Assembly: GCA_900770285.1 (NCBI GenBank)
Contig: CAAGJO010000003.1
Location: 45,645 to 109,644 of the forward strand
Origin: Oscillospiraceae bacterium
GTDB lineage: Bacteria; Bacillota; Clostridia; Oscillospirales; Ruminococcaceae
DNA: 64,000 nucleotides
Reading direction: 5' to 3'
Shown piece after piece: positions 52,554 through 60,857 of the stretch. The position numbers and the translations under genes were made by a program. A model generated the notes under the pieces. It worked only from the letters and a program-made list of their open reading frames with translations. It had not been told where the DNA came from and searched no databases. Each line of letters opens with the position of its first letter. Positions within the stretch are counted from its first letter, which is position 1.

Positions 52554-53278
52554 ATGTCGAAAGAACCTATAATTGTTTTTAACGATGTAAAGAAAGAATA
52601 TTATCTATATAAGAATGAAAGAGCAAGATTTAAAGCTATATTTACTAAAAATAAAGGCATTAAAAGACATCCTGCCCTTAAAGGCGTCAGTTTTAAAATT
52701 TATCCGGGTGAATCTGTAGGAATAATCGGTAAAAACGGTGCGGGAAAGTCAACTGTTCTGAAAATGATTACAGGGGTAAGTTTTCCTGATTCCGGTGAAA
52801 TAACTGTTAAGGGAAAGGTCGCTGCACTACTTGAACTTACTGCTGGTTTTTCGCCTGATATGACTGGTATTGAGAATATTCATCTGAAAGGCTATCTTTT
52901 AGGTTTGTCTGATTCTGAAATAAAAGAGATTGAGGACGATATCATAGAGTTTGCTGATTTAGGCGAATATATTGATCAGCCTGTAAGAACTTATTCAAGC
53001 GGTATGAAAATGCGTTTGGGATTTGCAATTAACATTAATATCAAGCCGGATATTCTGGTTATTGATGAGGCATTAAGCGTTGGCGATGCGGCTTTCAAAA
53101 AAAATGCCGTAAAAAAATAAATGAAGTTATAAAATCAGGAGTTACTGTTTTGTTTGTTTCACATTCCCGTGATTCAATTAAGGAAACGTGCTCAAGAGCA
53201 ATTTATCTTTGCAACGGAAAAGTAGCCTATGACGGTGATGTTGATACTGCATTTGAATATTATGACACGAAAAAATAA
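52554..53278 (+). pseudogene. Polysaccharide ABC exporter ATPase (TagH type), split by a frameshift
   Basis: The first frame gives 188 residues with Walker A GKNGAGKSTV, the signature YSSGMKMRLGF and Walker B ILVIDEALSVGD, then ends at 53120 with KNAVKK. In the shifted frame the protein goes on: CRKKINEVIKSG, the H-loop VLFVSHSRDS, CSRAIYLCNGKVAYDGD and YYDTKK with a stop at 53276-53278. The break is an A8 tract (53097-53104); one more A restores the protein (FKKKCRKKI). Without the H-loop the short form would not work as an ATPase. Error, mutation or slippage are possible. Confidence 0.83.
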
Positions 53279-53290
53279 GATTTGATTTTG

Positions 53291-53326
53291 CAGCCTTGTT
53301 ATAATTATATAACGAGGCTGTTTTTA
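53291..53326 (+). terminator. Terminator after the tagGH operon
   Basis: CAGCCT and GTTATA pair with TATAAC and AGGCTG across a short loop, then TTTTTATT. Confidence 0.82.
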
Positions 53327-53453
53327 TTGTTAAAAAAGATTACATATGCACAATAAAAAGTTAACAAATGCTTAACTTATTGTATATTATGACGATGTAT
53401 AATAATATATAGAAAATTCGGCTGTGCCGGAAAAAAGAAAGGATTGTTTTATT

Positions 53454-54599
53454 ATGAATAAATTTATGCTGAATGAAACCTCGTATCATGGAAGCGGAGC
53501 AATTAAAGCTATTCCTGATGAAATAAAGGCGCATGGTTTTAAAAAAGCTTTTGTTGCATCAGACCCTGACCTTGTGAAGTTTGGTGTTACTTCAAAAGTC
53601 ACTGATTTGCTTGACGAAGCAGGAATTGCATATAAGCTTTACAGCGATATCAAGCCTAATCCGACTATAGAAAATGTTCAGCACGGCGTTGAAGAATTTA
53701 AAGCTTGTGGTGCGGATTGTATAATTGCTATCGGCGGCGGTTCATCAATGGATACTTCAAAAGCTATTGGTATTGTTATCACAAATCCTGAATTTGCAGA
53801 TATCCGTTCATTAGAGGGGGTTGCACCAACCAAAAATCCATGCGTTCCGATAATTGCTGTACCAACTACAGCAGGAACAGCTGCAGAGGTAACAATTAAC
53901 TATGTTATTACCGATGTTGAGAAAAAGCGTAAATTTGTATGCGTTGATGCTCATGATATTCCTATTGTTGCAGTAGTTGATCCTGATATGATGTCATCAA
54001 TGCCAAAGTCACTTACAGCAGCAACAGGCATGGACGCTCTTACTCATGCAATCGAGGGATACATAACAAAAGGTGCATGGGAACTTTCAGATATGTTCCA
54101 TATAAAAGCTATAGAAGTTATTGCAAGATCTTTGAGAGCAGCAGTTAACAATGACCCTAAGGGCAGGGAAGATATGGCTTTGGGTCAGTATATTGCAGGT
54201 ATGGGCTTTTCAAATGTAGGACTTGGCGTAGATCATTCCATGGCACATACATTGTCAGCATATTATGATATGCCTCACGGAAAAGCCTGCGCAACACTTT
54301 TGCCGACAGTTATGGCTTATAATGCTGAATATACGGGTACAAAATATAAGGATATTGCAAAAGCAATGGGAGTTGAAGGTGTTGACTCTATGACTCAGGA
54401 AGAATACAGAAAGGCAGCGGTGGATGCTGTCAGACAGCTTTCAGAGGACGTTGGTATTGTATCTTCACTTAAAGGCGTTGTTAAGGAAGAGGATGTTCAC
54501 GCTCTTGCTGAATCAGCATATGCTGATGCTTGCTGTCCCGGTAATCCAAGAGATACAAGTGTTGAAGACATTGAAGAGCTTTATAGAAGTCTTATGTAA
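53454..54599 (+). CDS. Iron-containing alcohol dehydrogenase, lactaldehyde reductase-like
   Basis: 381-residue group III dehydrogenase, close in length to FucO (about 383). NAD loop: IAIGGGSSMDTSKAIG. Metal ligands fit VPTTAGTAAEVTINY, DALTHAIEGYI (His), GVDHSMAHTLS (two His) and MPHGKACATLLP. The end ADACCPGNPRDTSVEDI is a FucO signature as I recall it. It would reduce lactaldehyde to 1,2-propanediol during fucose or rhamnose use, but no fucose genes are near. The ATG at 53454 has AAAGGA about 12 bases upstream. Confidence 0.82.
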   Translation: MNKFMLNETSYHGSGAIKAIPDEIKAHGFKKAFVASDPDLVKFGVTSKVTDLLDEAGIAYKLYSDIKPNPTIENVQHGVEEFKACGADCIIAIGGGSSMDTSKAIGIVITNPEFADIRSLEGVAPTKNPCVPIIAVPTTAGTAAEVTINYVITDVEKKRKFVCVDAHDIPIVAVVDPDMMSSMPKSLTAATGMDALTHAIEGYITKGAWELSDMFHIKAIEVIARSLRAAVNNDPKGREDMALGQYIAGMGFSNVGLGVDHSMAHTLSAYYDMPHGKACATLLPTVMAYNAEYTGTKYKDIAKAMGVEGVDSMTQEEYRKAAVDAVRQLSEDVGIVSSLKGVVKEEDVHALAESAYADACCPGNPRDTSVEDIEELYRSLM

Positions 54600-54613
54600 A
54601 TACATTTATATCC

Positions 54614-54647
54614 AAAAGCACGCTGATTTGTTTCAGCGTGCTTTTTT
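54614..54647 (+). terminator. Terminator after the fucO-like gene
   Basis: AAAAGCACGCTG pairs with CAGCGTGCTTTT, followed by T residues. Confidence 0.88.
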
Positions 54648-54681
54648 GCTGCAAACGGCACATTTTTGTAACCATTAAAAA

Positions 54682-54710
54682 TTGAAAAAGACGGTAATAT
54701 GTGTTATAAT
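54682..54710 (+). promoter_or_regulatory. Promoter of the corA-like gene
   Basis: TTGAAA (54682-54687), 17 bases, TATAAT (54705-54710). Confidence 0.75.
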
Positions 54711-54748
54711 ATTTTTAAAATACTCAACAATCCAAGGAGAAATTATTA

Positions 54749-55588
54749 ATGGTAAAAATACTCAAATTCAGTGAAATGTATAAGGCTTCCGAGTTTATGG
54801 AACCAAAGGTTTTTGATTACATTAACAACAGCAAAACCGAAAGCTTTGAAAGCTTTGATAAATTTGACTTTCTTTCATTTGATTTTTATAATCTTAGTAG
54901 TAATATTACAGATGATTCCAAAATCAGAATTTATATTGACAGAGATGATTTGTTTTTCTTTTGCGAAGATGATGCAGCTTAAAGGTTTATTAATGAAACT
55001 GTCAGCGGTATTGGCAGCGGTATATCTAATCAAAAGCTGTTATATATGTTTTTTGGGAGGCTTTTCAAAGGGGACAGAGAATATCTGGATAATTTTGAGC
55101 AAAGCATAAACAGTGCAGAGGACGATATTCTCAATAAAATTGACCGCAGTGTCCCTGTGAGGATATCCGAATGGAAAAAGGAACTGCTTCACCTTAAAAG
55201 ATACTATGAACAGCTGGATACGATTTTTGATGAAATGGCGGAAAACGAAAATGGACTTCTTGAAGAATTAACATTAAAACGCATTTCTATTCTTGGCGCA
55301 AGAACTGACAGATATATAAGTGCTGTACGCAATCTTCAGGAAATGGTTGCGGAGCTTCGTGATGAATATCAATCTCAACTTTCTATAGAGCAAAATGAAT
55401 TTATGAAGATATTTACCATTGTCACAGCTATATTTTTGTCGCTTACACTTATAACAGGCTGGTATGGCATGAATTTTGTAAATATGCCTGAATTAAGTTG
55501 GAGATATGGTTATCCGGTTATAATCTTAATAAGTGCTTTGCTCATTGTTTGTTTTATCTGGTTTTTAAAACATAAGAAGATGCTCTAG
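54749..55588 (+). pseudogene. CorA-family divalent cation transporter, interrupted by an in-frame TAA
   Basis: A single reading frame of 280 codons codes for a CorA-type channel, but codon 78 (54980-54982) is TAA. Before it are 77 residues ending DDLFFFCEDDAA. After it the same frame goes on RFINETVSGIGSGIS and through a long helix (ISEWKKELLHLKRYYEQ) to ITGWYGMNF, the GMN selectivity motif, and two membrane helices. No ribosome site fits a restart at 55046. It has a good promoter, AAGGAGA and normal codon use, so the stop is recent, a sequencing error or a read-through site. Confidence 0.8.
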
Positions 55589-55906
55589 ACAGATGACTGT
55601 AGACATGACCATTTAAGACAAATCTTTTTCTTTGTCCTTCTCTGTAACTGTATCTTTATCTGTGTTTTCTTCTTTCTATTTATCAGTGTCTTTTGTAAGC
55701 TTTTGCTTATCAAAACAAGCATTTAATTAAATTACTTTCAATTATAAAAATGTTATTTTTTATAATGACAATATCAAAGACAAGACGGCAAACGCTGATT
55801 TTCTGTATTTATCTGTATTTTTTATGCTAGTGCTTTGTATAATCTTGACGGTGAAAACTTAAAATGTTATAATTTTGTTGAAAATTAAAATAAGGAGAAC
55901 TGCCTT
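55589..55906. other. Intergenic stretch, no gene supported
   Basis: 318 bases of AT-rich sequence. The plus strand is rich in pyrimidines at 55617-55700. On the minus strand that part reads as a Lys/Asp/Glu-rich tail with an internal stop (TDKDTVTEKDKEK), possibly the remains of a small gene. The promoter of the next gene lies at 55845-55873. Confidence 0.5.
55845..55873 (+). promoter_or_regulatory. Promoter of the TIGR04076/aldo-keto reductase/rlmD genes
   Basis: TTGACG (55845-55850), 17 bases, TATAAT (55868-55873). Confidence 0.75.
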
Positions 55907-56221
55907 ATGAAAAAAGTCAGAATAACTGTTATGAAAATTGCCTGCTACAAGGATTTAATGGAAAAGTATGAAAATCCTATTGCTCATGCCTGTGATATGA
56001 AGGAAGGTCAGGTTTTTATAGCTAATGGTTGGGAGAAGCCTGAGAACATGTGTGACAGTGCATGGGAGAGTATGTCGCCTTTTATAATGACGCTTGCTCA
56101 CGGCGGTGAGAATTTCTATGACGGTTGGATGAAAAATAAAAAATCTGCAATGATTTCATGCAATGACGGTTTCAGACCTGTGAGCTTTTTGCTTGAAACT
56201 TTGGAAGAAAATGCAGACTAG
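55907..56221 (+). CDS. TIGR04076-family protein
   Basis: 104-residue small protein. VRITVMKIACYKDLMEKY, CDMKEGQVF, CDSAWESMSPF and ISCNDGFRPVSF match the pattern of the TIGR04076 family as I recall it; several Cys residues are conserved and could bind metal, but no function is known. AAGGAG precedes the ATG. It is 11 bases before the aldo/keto reductase gene, probably in one operon. Confidence 0.75.
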   Translation: MKKVRITVMKIACYKDLMEKYENPIAHACDMKEGQVFIANGWEKPENMCDSAWESMSPFIMTLAHGGENFYDGWMKNKKSAMISCNDGFRPVSFLLETLEENAD

Positions 56222-56232
56222 GAGGTAAAATT

Positions 56233-57048
56233 ATGATTCTTGAAGAAAATTTTTTAATGAGCAACGGTGTTGAAATTCCAAAGATTGCCCTTGGAACCTG
56301 GCTTATAGAAAATGATGAGGCAAAAACAGCGGTAAAGAATGCCATAGATCTGGGATACCGACATATTGATACAGCTCAGGCTTATGGGAACGAGCAGGGC
56401 GTTGGTGAAGGTATAAAAGCATCAGGAATTTCCCACTATAATATTTTTGTAACTTCAAAGGTTGCAGCAGAAATAAAGGATTATAATTCAGCAAAACAAT
56501 CTATAGATAAAAGTCTGCAAAGGCTGGGGCTTGATTATATTGATTTAATGCTTATACATTGTCCTCAGCCTTGGTCGGAATACAACAAAACGGATAACCG
56601 ATATAAGCAGGAAAACCTTGAAGTATGGCAGGCGATGGAGGAGGCCGTAAAAGCAGGTAAAATCCGTTCAATAGGAATTTCTAATTTCTCAGAGGAAGAC
56701 ACAGAAAATATATTGCATAACTGTAGCATAAAGCCTGTAATAAACCAACTGCGTGCAAACCCACTGGACACTCCTGTTAAGCTTATTGACTATTGCAGGA
56801 CGCAGGATATTCTGGTTGAGGCATATTCACCTGTAGCACACGGTGATGCACTTAACAATGATATGCTCAGAAACCTTGCCAAAAAGTACGGTGTAACTGC
56901 AGCACAATTCTGTATCGGATATGTATTGCAGCTTGGACTTGTTGCGCTGCCGAAAACCACAAATACTGAGCACATGAGAAACAACGCAGAAATTGATTTT
57001 ACTATATCAGAAGATGACATGGAAATGCTTTTAAGCAGATTCAGATAA
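56233..57048 (+). CDS. Aldo/keto reductase
   Basis: 271-residue NADPH-dependent reductase of the TIM-barrel family. The catalytic tetrad is visible as Asp in YRHIDTAQAYGNE with the Tyr, Lys in VTSKV and His in LIHCPQP. The NADP-binding end carries LPKTTNTEHMRNN. It reduces aldehydes or ketones; the substrate cannot be told. AGGAGGT precedes the ATG. Confidence 0.92.
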   Translation: MILEENFLMSNGVEIPKIALGTWLIENDEAKTAVKNAIDLGYRHIDTAQAYGNEQGVGEGIKASGISHYNIFVTSKVAAEIKDYNSAKQSIDKSLQRLGLDYIDLMLIHCPQPWSEYNKTDNRYKQENLEVWQAMEEAVKAGKIRSIGISNFSEEDTENILHNCSIKPVINQLRANPLDTPVKLIDYCRTQDILVEAYSPVAHGDALNNDMLRNLAKKYGVTAAQFCIGYVLQLGLVALPKTTNTEHMRNNAEIDFTISEDDMEMLLSRFR

Positions 57049-57079
57049 CATATAATTATTTTTAAGAAAGTTAGAAAAT

Positions 57080-58531
57080 ATGGGAAATACAAATTCAAAA
57101 AAGCAGAAAAGAAATGTAAACAGCTGTCCGCTTTACAAAAAGTGCGGCGGTTGTCAGTTGCAGAATATGTCTTATGAGGAACAGTTAAGCTTTAAGCAGG
57201 TTAAGGTTATAAAGCTCTTAGGCAGATATCATCATGTAAATGAAATTATAGGAATGGACAATCCGTATCACTACAGAAATAAAGTACAGGCGGCGTTTGG
57301 CATGAAAGGCGGAAACATAATTTCAGGGGTATACCAATCCTCTACGCACAAAATCGTACCTGTAGACAGCTGCATGATTGAAGATGAAAAAGCTGATGAA
57401 ATTGTTGTAACCATTCGTAAGTTGCTGAAAAGTTTTAAGCTCAAACCGTTTAATGATGAAACAATGCAGGGATTTTTGCGTCATGTCCTTATAAAACGCA
57501 GTTTTTCAACAAACCAGATTATGGTTGTATTAGTAACGGGATACAGTGAATTTCCTAAAAGCAGGCAGTTTATAAATGCACTGCTTGAGCGTCATTCTGA
57601 CATAACCACAATTATTCAGAACATAAATGACAAGCGAACAAGTCTTGTGCTTGGAGAAAAGAGCAGGGTTCTTTATGGAGACGGATATATTGAAGATATT
57701 TTATGCGGATGTAGGTTTCGCATTTCAGCAAAAGCGTTTTATCAGATCAATTCAATACAGACGGAGAAGCTATACAATACTGCATTAAAGTTTGCAAAGC
57801 TTAGCGGTAATGAAACGGTGATTGATGCATACTGCGGAACAGGGACTATTGGAATAATTGCATCGAAAAAGGCAGGCAGCATTATAGGCGTTGAGCTGAA
57901 TCACGATGCAGTGGAGGATGCAAAAGTCAATGCACAGATCAACAATATAAAGAATATTGATTTTTATGAAGCAGACGCTGGGAAATTTATGGTTGATGCA
58001 GCCAAGGCGGGCAGGAAAGCAGACGTTGTTATAATGGATCCGCCCAGAGCGGGAGCAAGTGTTAGTTTTCTTCATTCATTAATAACGTTATCGCCGAAAA
58101 AGGTAGTATACATTTCCTGCAACCCTGAAACTCAGGCAAGGGATATTTCTATTCTAATACGTAATGGTTATCGTGTTCGCAAAATTCAGCCGGTGGATAT
58201 GTTCCCGCATACCGAGCATGTTGAGACGGTTGTTCAGTTGGTTAGAAAAAAGCCCGATACATATATCGACATTACCGTTGACATGGACGAGCTGGATTTA
58301 ACATCATCCGAAGCAAAGGCAACTTATGATGAAATTAAAGATTACATATTCGATAAATATAGTGTGAAAGTATCTTCGCTTTATATCGCTCAGGTAAAGC
58401 AAAAGCACGGTATTATCGAAAGAGATTGCTACAACAATCCTAAAAAAGAAACCCCAAAACAACCTCAATGTCCGCCTGAAAAGGTAAAGTTGATTGAGGA
58501 AGCCCTGCGACACTTTAAAATGATATCTTAA
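57080..58531 (+). CDS. rlmD: 23S rRNA (uracil-C5)-methyltransferase, RlmD/RlmCD type, with C-terminal extension
   Basis: 483-residue SAM enzyme making m5U in 23S rRNA. Start CPLYKKCGGCQLQNMSYEEQ holds the Fe-S cysteines; the SAM motif is VIDAYCGTGTIGI; catalysis is by MDPPRAG and the Cys of YISCNPETQARD. No TRAM domain is seen at the start. About 90 residues follow the methyltransferase core (ELDLTSSEAKATYDEI, YIAQVKQKHGIIERD, PQCPPEKVKLIEEALRHF). I recall similar tails in other Clostridial RlmD proteins. rumA/rlmD 3' ends are known insertion sites for mobile elements, and accessory DNA begins right after this gene. Confidence 0.9.
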   Translation: MGNTNSKKQKRNVNSCPLYKKCGGCQLQNMSYEEQLSFKQVKVIKLLGRYHHVNEIIGMDNPYHYRNKVQAAFGMKGGNIISGVYQSSTHKIVPVDSCMIEDEKADEIVVTIRKLLKSFKLKPFNDETMQGFLRHVLIKRSFSTNQIMVVLVTGYSEFPKSRQFINALLERHSDITTIIQNINDKRTSLVLGEKSRVLYGDGYIEDILCGCRFRISAKAFYQINSIQTEKLYNTALKFAKLSGNETVIDAYCGTGTIGIIASKKAGSIIGVELNHDAVEDAKVNAQINNIKNIDFYEADAGKFMVDAAKAGRKADVVIMDPPRAGASVSFLHSLITLSPKKVVYISCNPETQARDISILIRNGYRVRKIQPVDMFPHTEHVETVVQLVRKKPDTYIDITVDMDELDLTSSEAKATYDEIKDYIFDKYSVKVSSLYIAQVKQKHGIIERDCYNNPKKETPKQPQCPPEKVKLIEEALRHFKMIS

Positions 58532-58543
58532 TCGCATGGCATA

Positions 58544-58557
58544 AAGGCATCAATCGA
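58544..58557 (+). repeat. Direct repeat, left copy (14 bp), 13 bases after rlmD
   Basis: AAGGCATCAATCGA here is identical to 62592-62605. Both are followed by a similar TGGTGT stretch. The pair brackets the rnlAB and small-protein region and may mark the edges of an inserted element. Confidence 0.6.
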
Positions 58558-58612
58558 GCCTGTGGTGTTTATGTCAAGGAAAGATAAATAAGAGCCAGAA
58601 AGTGGCATATTT

Positions 58613-58664
58613 CCGGACTTTTTAGGAAGTTAGGACAAGAAGCCTGACTGCTGAAAAAGTCCGG
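58613..58664 (+). terminator. Perfect 11-bp inverted repeat after rlmD
   Basis: CCGGACTTTTT (58613-58623) and AAAAAGTCCGG (58654-58664) with a 30-base loop, then TTATTTTATGG. It may end the rlmD transcript. The long loop is unusual for a simple terminator. The rest of the gap of 423 bases to rnlA holds the left direct repeat, no gene, and the promoter at its end. Confidence 0.5.
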
Positions 58665-58890
58665 TTATTTTATGGAAACATATCTACTACGAAAATGTGT
58701 GTCAGGTTGTGACCTCGGATTAGATAACGCAAATTGAGTTAGTGGATTTGATGTCAGGGATTTTGAAGTGATTTTTGAAAGAGGAAAAAAGTTGACAACA
58801 AATCCAGCAACTCGATACTAAAGGTATTTTCGGACAGTGGATTAGATGTTTCGCTAATATAATATTACAATAAAATAATCCAAAACATTA

Positions 58891-58919
58891 TTGACAAATA
58901 TATAATAATTAAATAAAAT
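58891..58919 (+). promoter_or_regulatory. Promoter of the rnlAB pair
   Basis: TTGACA (58891-58896), 17 bases, TAAAAT (58914-58919); a TATAAT at 58919-58924 is also close. The region is very AT-rich. Confidence 0.6.
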
Positions 58920-58954
58920 ATAATATTCTACACATAATGGAAGGAGGAACTATC

Positions 58955-60346
58955 TTGAAAATATACGCTGTAAAAAAGGGACATAAAACAGGAATATTTG
59001 ATAACTGGGCTGAGTGTCAAGCGGCAACAAAAGGATTTTCGGGACCGGAATTTAAAAGCTTTACCACAAGGGAAGAGGCAGAAGCTTATTTGGAAGATAG
59101 AGATGTGTGGGTTGAGCAGGTAGCAAAGGATAACAGCGAAGGGTTTTTAGTAGCTTTCACTGATGGCAGCTTTGATAAGGATTTAAAAAGATATTCGTAT
59201 GGAGTGCAATTTATTTTGCCTGATGGTACAGAATCTGATATTTGCGGATATGGAAGTAATCCAGAATACATCGATAGTAATAATATAATTGGTGAAATTT
59301 TTGGTGTAATAAATGCTCTTGATTGGGCTATTTCAAATGAATACGAAAAAATTAAGATTTATCATGATTATGAGGGATTGTCAAAATGGATTTCTGGAGA
59401 GTGGACTGCCAGCTCAAAAGTCGGAAAAATGTATGTAAACATTTTTGAATTAAAGTTTAAAGATTTTCTTGAGGTTGAATTTGTAAAAGTTCCCGGCCAT
59501 AGTAATGTTATTTATAATGAGAAAGCTGACCAATTGGCTAAAGCTGCATTAGTTGATAGAAAAAAAGTTGCTGTAAAGGGAGACAATTGGTTTTCAATTC
59601 CGTATTTTAAGCAAGATGATTTTGATGCCTTTGTAGAACTCATTGAGGACTCCGATGGAGATATTTCTCACATAGTTTCAACTAAACCAGATAAGCTGAT
59701 TTATAAATTCAAATTAAGAGCTGATTCAGTTACAGTAACATTGTTTAAAACAGGTCAGCATAAATTATTGTTGCAAGGGAAAAATAATTGTTTATTCCAG
59801 ATAATAACTGCTACAATAGTTGAGTTATATGATGATAGTCAGGTTGAACAGATATTAGGAAATGCTTATCGTATCAGCATAAAGAAAGACATTGTTGCTA
59901 ATGCATATAATCCAGTAGAACGTGGGTTGCCATCAAACTATCCTGATGGTATTAAGCGTTTGATAAAGCAATCAGTTATAAACATGACTCATTTTGTTGA
60001 AAGTGAAGATTATTCTATGTATGCATTTCCAGCGTTAAAAGCCTTAGAGGGACATATCAAATATTTAATATCAGAAGCTGGTGGAAATGCAGGAAGACAA
60101 TTTTCATGTTTTGGAATGGATAAAACTGTGATTCCTAATAGATATGTCGTAACTGAATCATTTCCGGACAGAAGTAAGAATAGACTTATGGAAAATTGTT
60201 ATAATTATTATAAATCACAGAGAGATACTGTATTTCATTTTGGCGACATAATTGGAGGTATGGATAATACAAGAATTATCGATACTAAAGAAGAGGCCGA
60301 TGAAATTATAAAGAAATGTATTGAACTGATTAGTGTAGAACAATAG
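58955..60346 (+). CDS. rnlA: RnlA-type HEPN RNase toxin fused to viroplasmin + RNase HI
   Basis: 463 residues from the TTG at 58955, which has AAGGAGG 8 bases upstream; an ATG at 58937 overlaps that site. Residues 1-48 are a viroplasmin domain (KIYAVKKGHKTGIFDNW). Residues 62-200 are RNase HI with all four acidic residues: Asp70 in FTDGSF, Glu114 in NNIIGEIFG, Asp138 in YHDYEG and Asp192 in YNEKADQLAK. Residues 205-300 look like a TBP-like domain, and 310-463 like the RnlA HEPN domain with Arg423-x4-His428 (QRDTVFHFGD), the active Rx4-6H motif. RnlB follows 19 bases later. In E. coli RnlA needs RNase HI for activity; here the two are one chain. Confidence 0.85.
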   Translation: MKIYAVKKGHKTGIFDNWAECQAATKGFSGPEFKSFTTREEAEAYLEDRDVWVEQVAKDNSEGFLVAFTDGSFDKDLKRYSYGVQFILPDGTESDICGYGSNPEYIDSNNIIGEIFGVINALDWAISNEYEKIKIYHDYEGLSKWISGEWTASSKVGKMYVNIFELKFKDFLEVEFVKVPGHSNVIYNEKADQLAKAALVDRKKVAVKGDNWFSIPYFKQDDFDAFVELIEDSDGDISHIVSTKPDKLIYKFKLRADSVTVTLFKTGQHKLLLQGKNNCLFQIITATIVELYDDSQVEQILGNAYRISIKKDIVANAYNPVERGLPSNYPDGIKRLIKQSVINMTHFVESEDYSMYAFPALKALEGHIKYLISEAGGNAGRQFSCFGMDKTVIPNRYVVTESFPDRSKNRLMENCYNYYKSQRDTVFHFGDIIGGMDNTRIIDTKEEADEIIKKCIELISVEQ

Positions 60347-60365
60347 TGAAAAAGGAGGGTCTGTC

Positions 60366-60725
60366 ATGAATGAGTATAAAATAATAAAAACAAACGTTGA
60401 AGGCTATGACAGACTTGTTCTTTGCCTTACGTTTGAAAGCCTTTTAACTTATATAAAAAAAATTGAAGGTTCTTTATCTGGAACCGAAACAGATGAAACA
60501 ATACTTATTGACCAGTTATTGATTACAGGTGATGGTGCCAATAGGTTTATGAGTTGCCTATTCAAAAATGGAAAATTGGATTTTAGAACGGCTCATACGG
60601 TTATTCCTGCAGAATACTATAGAAAAAAAACTGTTGAATTTCTCCATGATAATTATTGTTATGTTGAGAATTCCATCTTAACTGAGGCGCAGAGACAAAA
60701 GATAAAGGATAAAATTGTATTTTAA
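60366..60725 (+). CDS. rnlB: RnlB-family antitoxin
   Basis: 119-residue small protein. The start (MNEYKIIKTN, GYDRLVLCLTFE), the middle (ETDETILIDQLLITGDGANRF) and the end (VENSILTEAQRQKIKD) follow the pattern I recall from E. coli RnlB, including the acidic ET-x-E-x-LID region. RnlB binds RnlA and blocks its RNase activity. AAGGAGG lies 9 bases before the ATG. It is 19 bases after the toxin gene and the pair ends at a terminator. It is placed after the toxin, as in E. coli. Confidence 0.85.
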   Translation: MNEYKIIKTNVEGYDRLVLCLTFESLLTYIKKIEGSLSGTETDETILIDQLLITGDGANRFMSCLFKNGKLDFRTAHTVIPAEYYRKKTVEFLHDNYCYVENSILTEAQRQKIKDKIVF

Positions 60726-60734
60726 GCATTAAAG

Positions 60735-60768
60735 ACCCTCCCGGCCAATCAAGGTCGAGAGGGTTTCT
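60735..60768 (+). terminator. Terminator after rnlAB
   Basis: ACCCTC pairs with GAGGGT across a 18-base loop with extra inner pairs, followed by TTTCTTG. It separates rnlAB from the next operon. Confidence 0.75.
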
Positions 60769-60793
60769 TGTTAATATATATTTTACAGTTTAT

Positions 60794-60821
60794 TACTACA
60801 TTCTTATTGTAATACTACATT
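60794..60821 (+). repeat. Direct repeat in the promoter of the small-protein operon
   Basis: TACTACATT occurs at 60794-60802 and 60813-60821, 19 bases apart, covering the -35 box. It is a possible operator for the HTH protein of the operon. Confidence 0.4.
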
Positions 60822-60835
60822 TGTTGTGTTATAAT
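60807..60835 (+). promoter_or_regulatory. Promoter of the small-protein operon
   Basis: TTGTAA (60807-60812), 17 bases, TATAAT (60830-60835), 22 bases before the first start codon. Confidence 0.65.
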
Positions 60836-60857
60836 AATGCTACAAGGAGGAATTGCT

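Noticed and set aside
54771..55109. Frame of 112 residues across the CorA stop
   Set aside because: It is a shadow frame; the CorA frame on both sides of the TAA has the family motifs.
55617..55740. Lys/Asp/Glu-rich reading on the minus strand
   Set aside because: It has an internal stop and no start with a ribosome site; at best a decayed gene, recorded only as a gap note.
58955..60346. Plain housekeeping RNase HI as the call for this gene
   Set aside because: The RNase HI part ends near residue 200; another 260 residues with an Rx4H motif and a following RnlB-like gene need a toxin-antitoxin reading.
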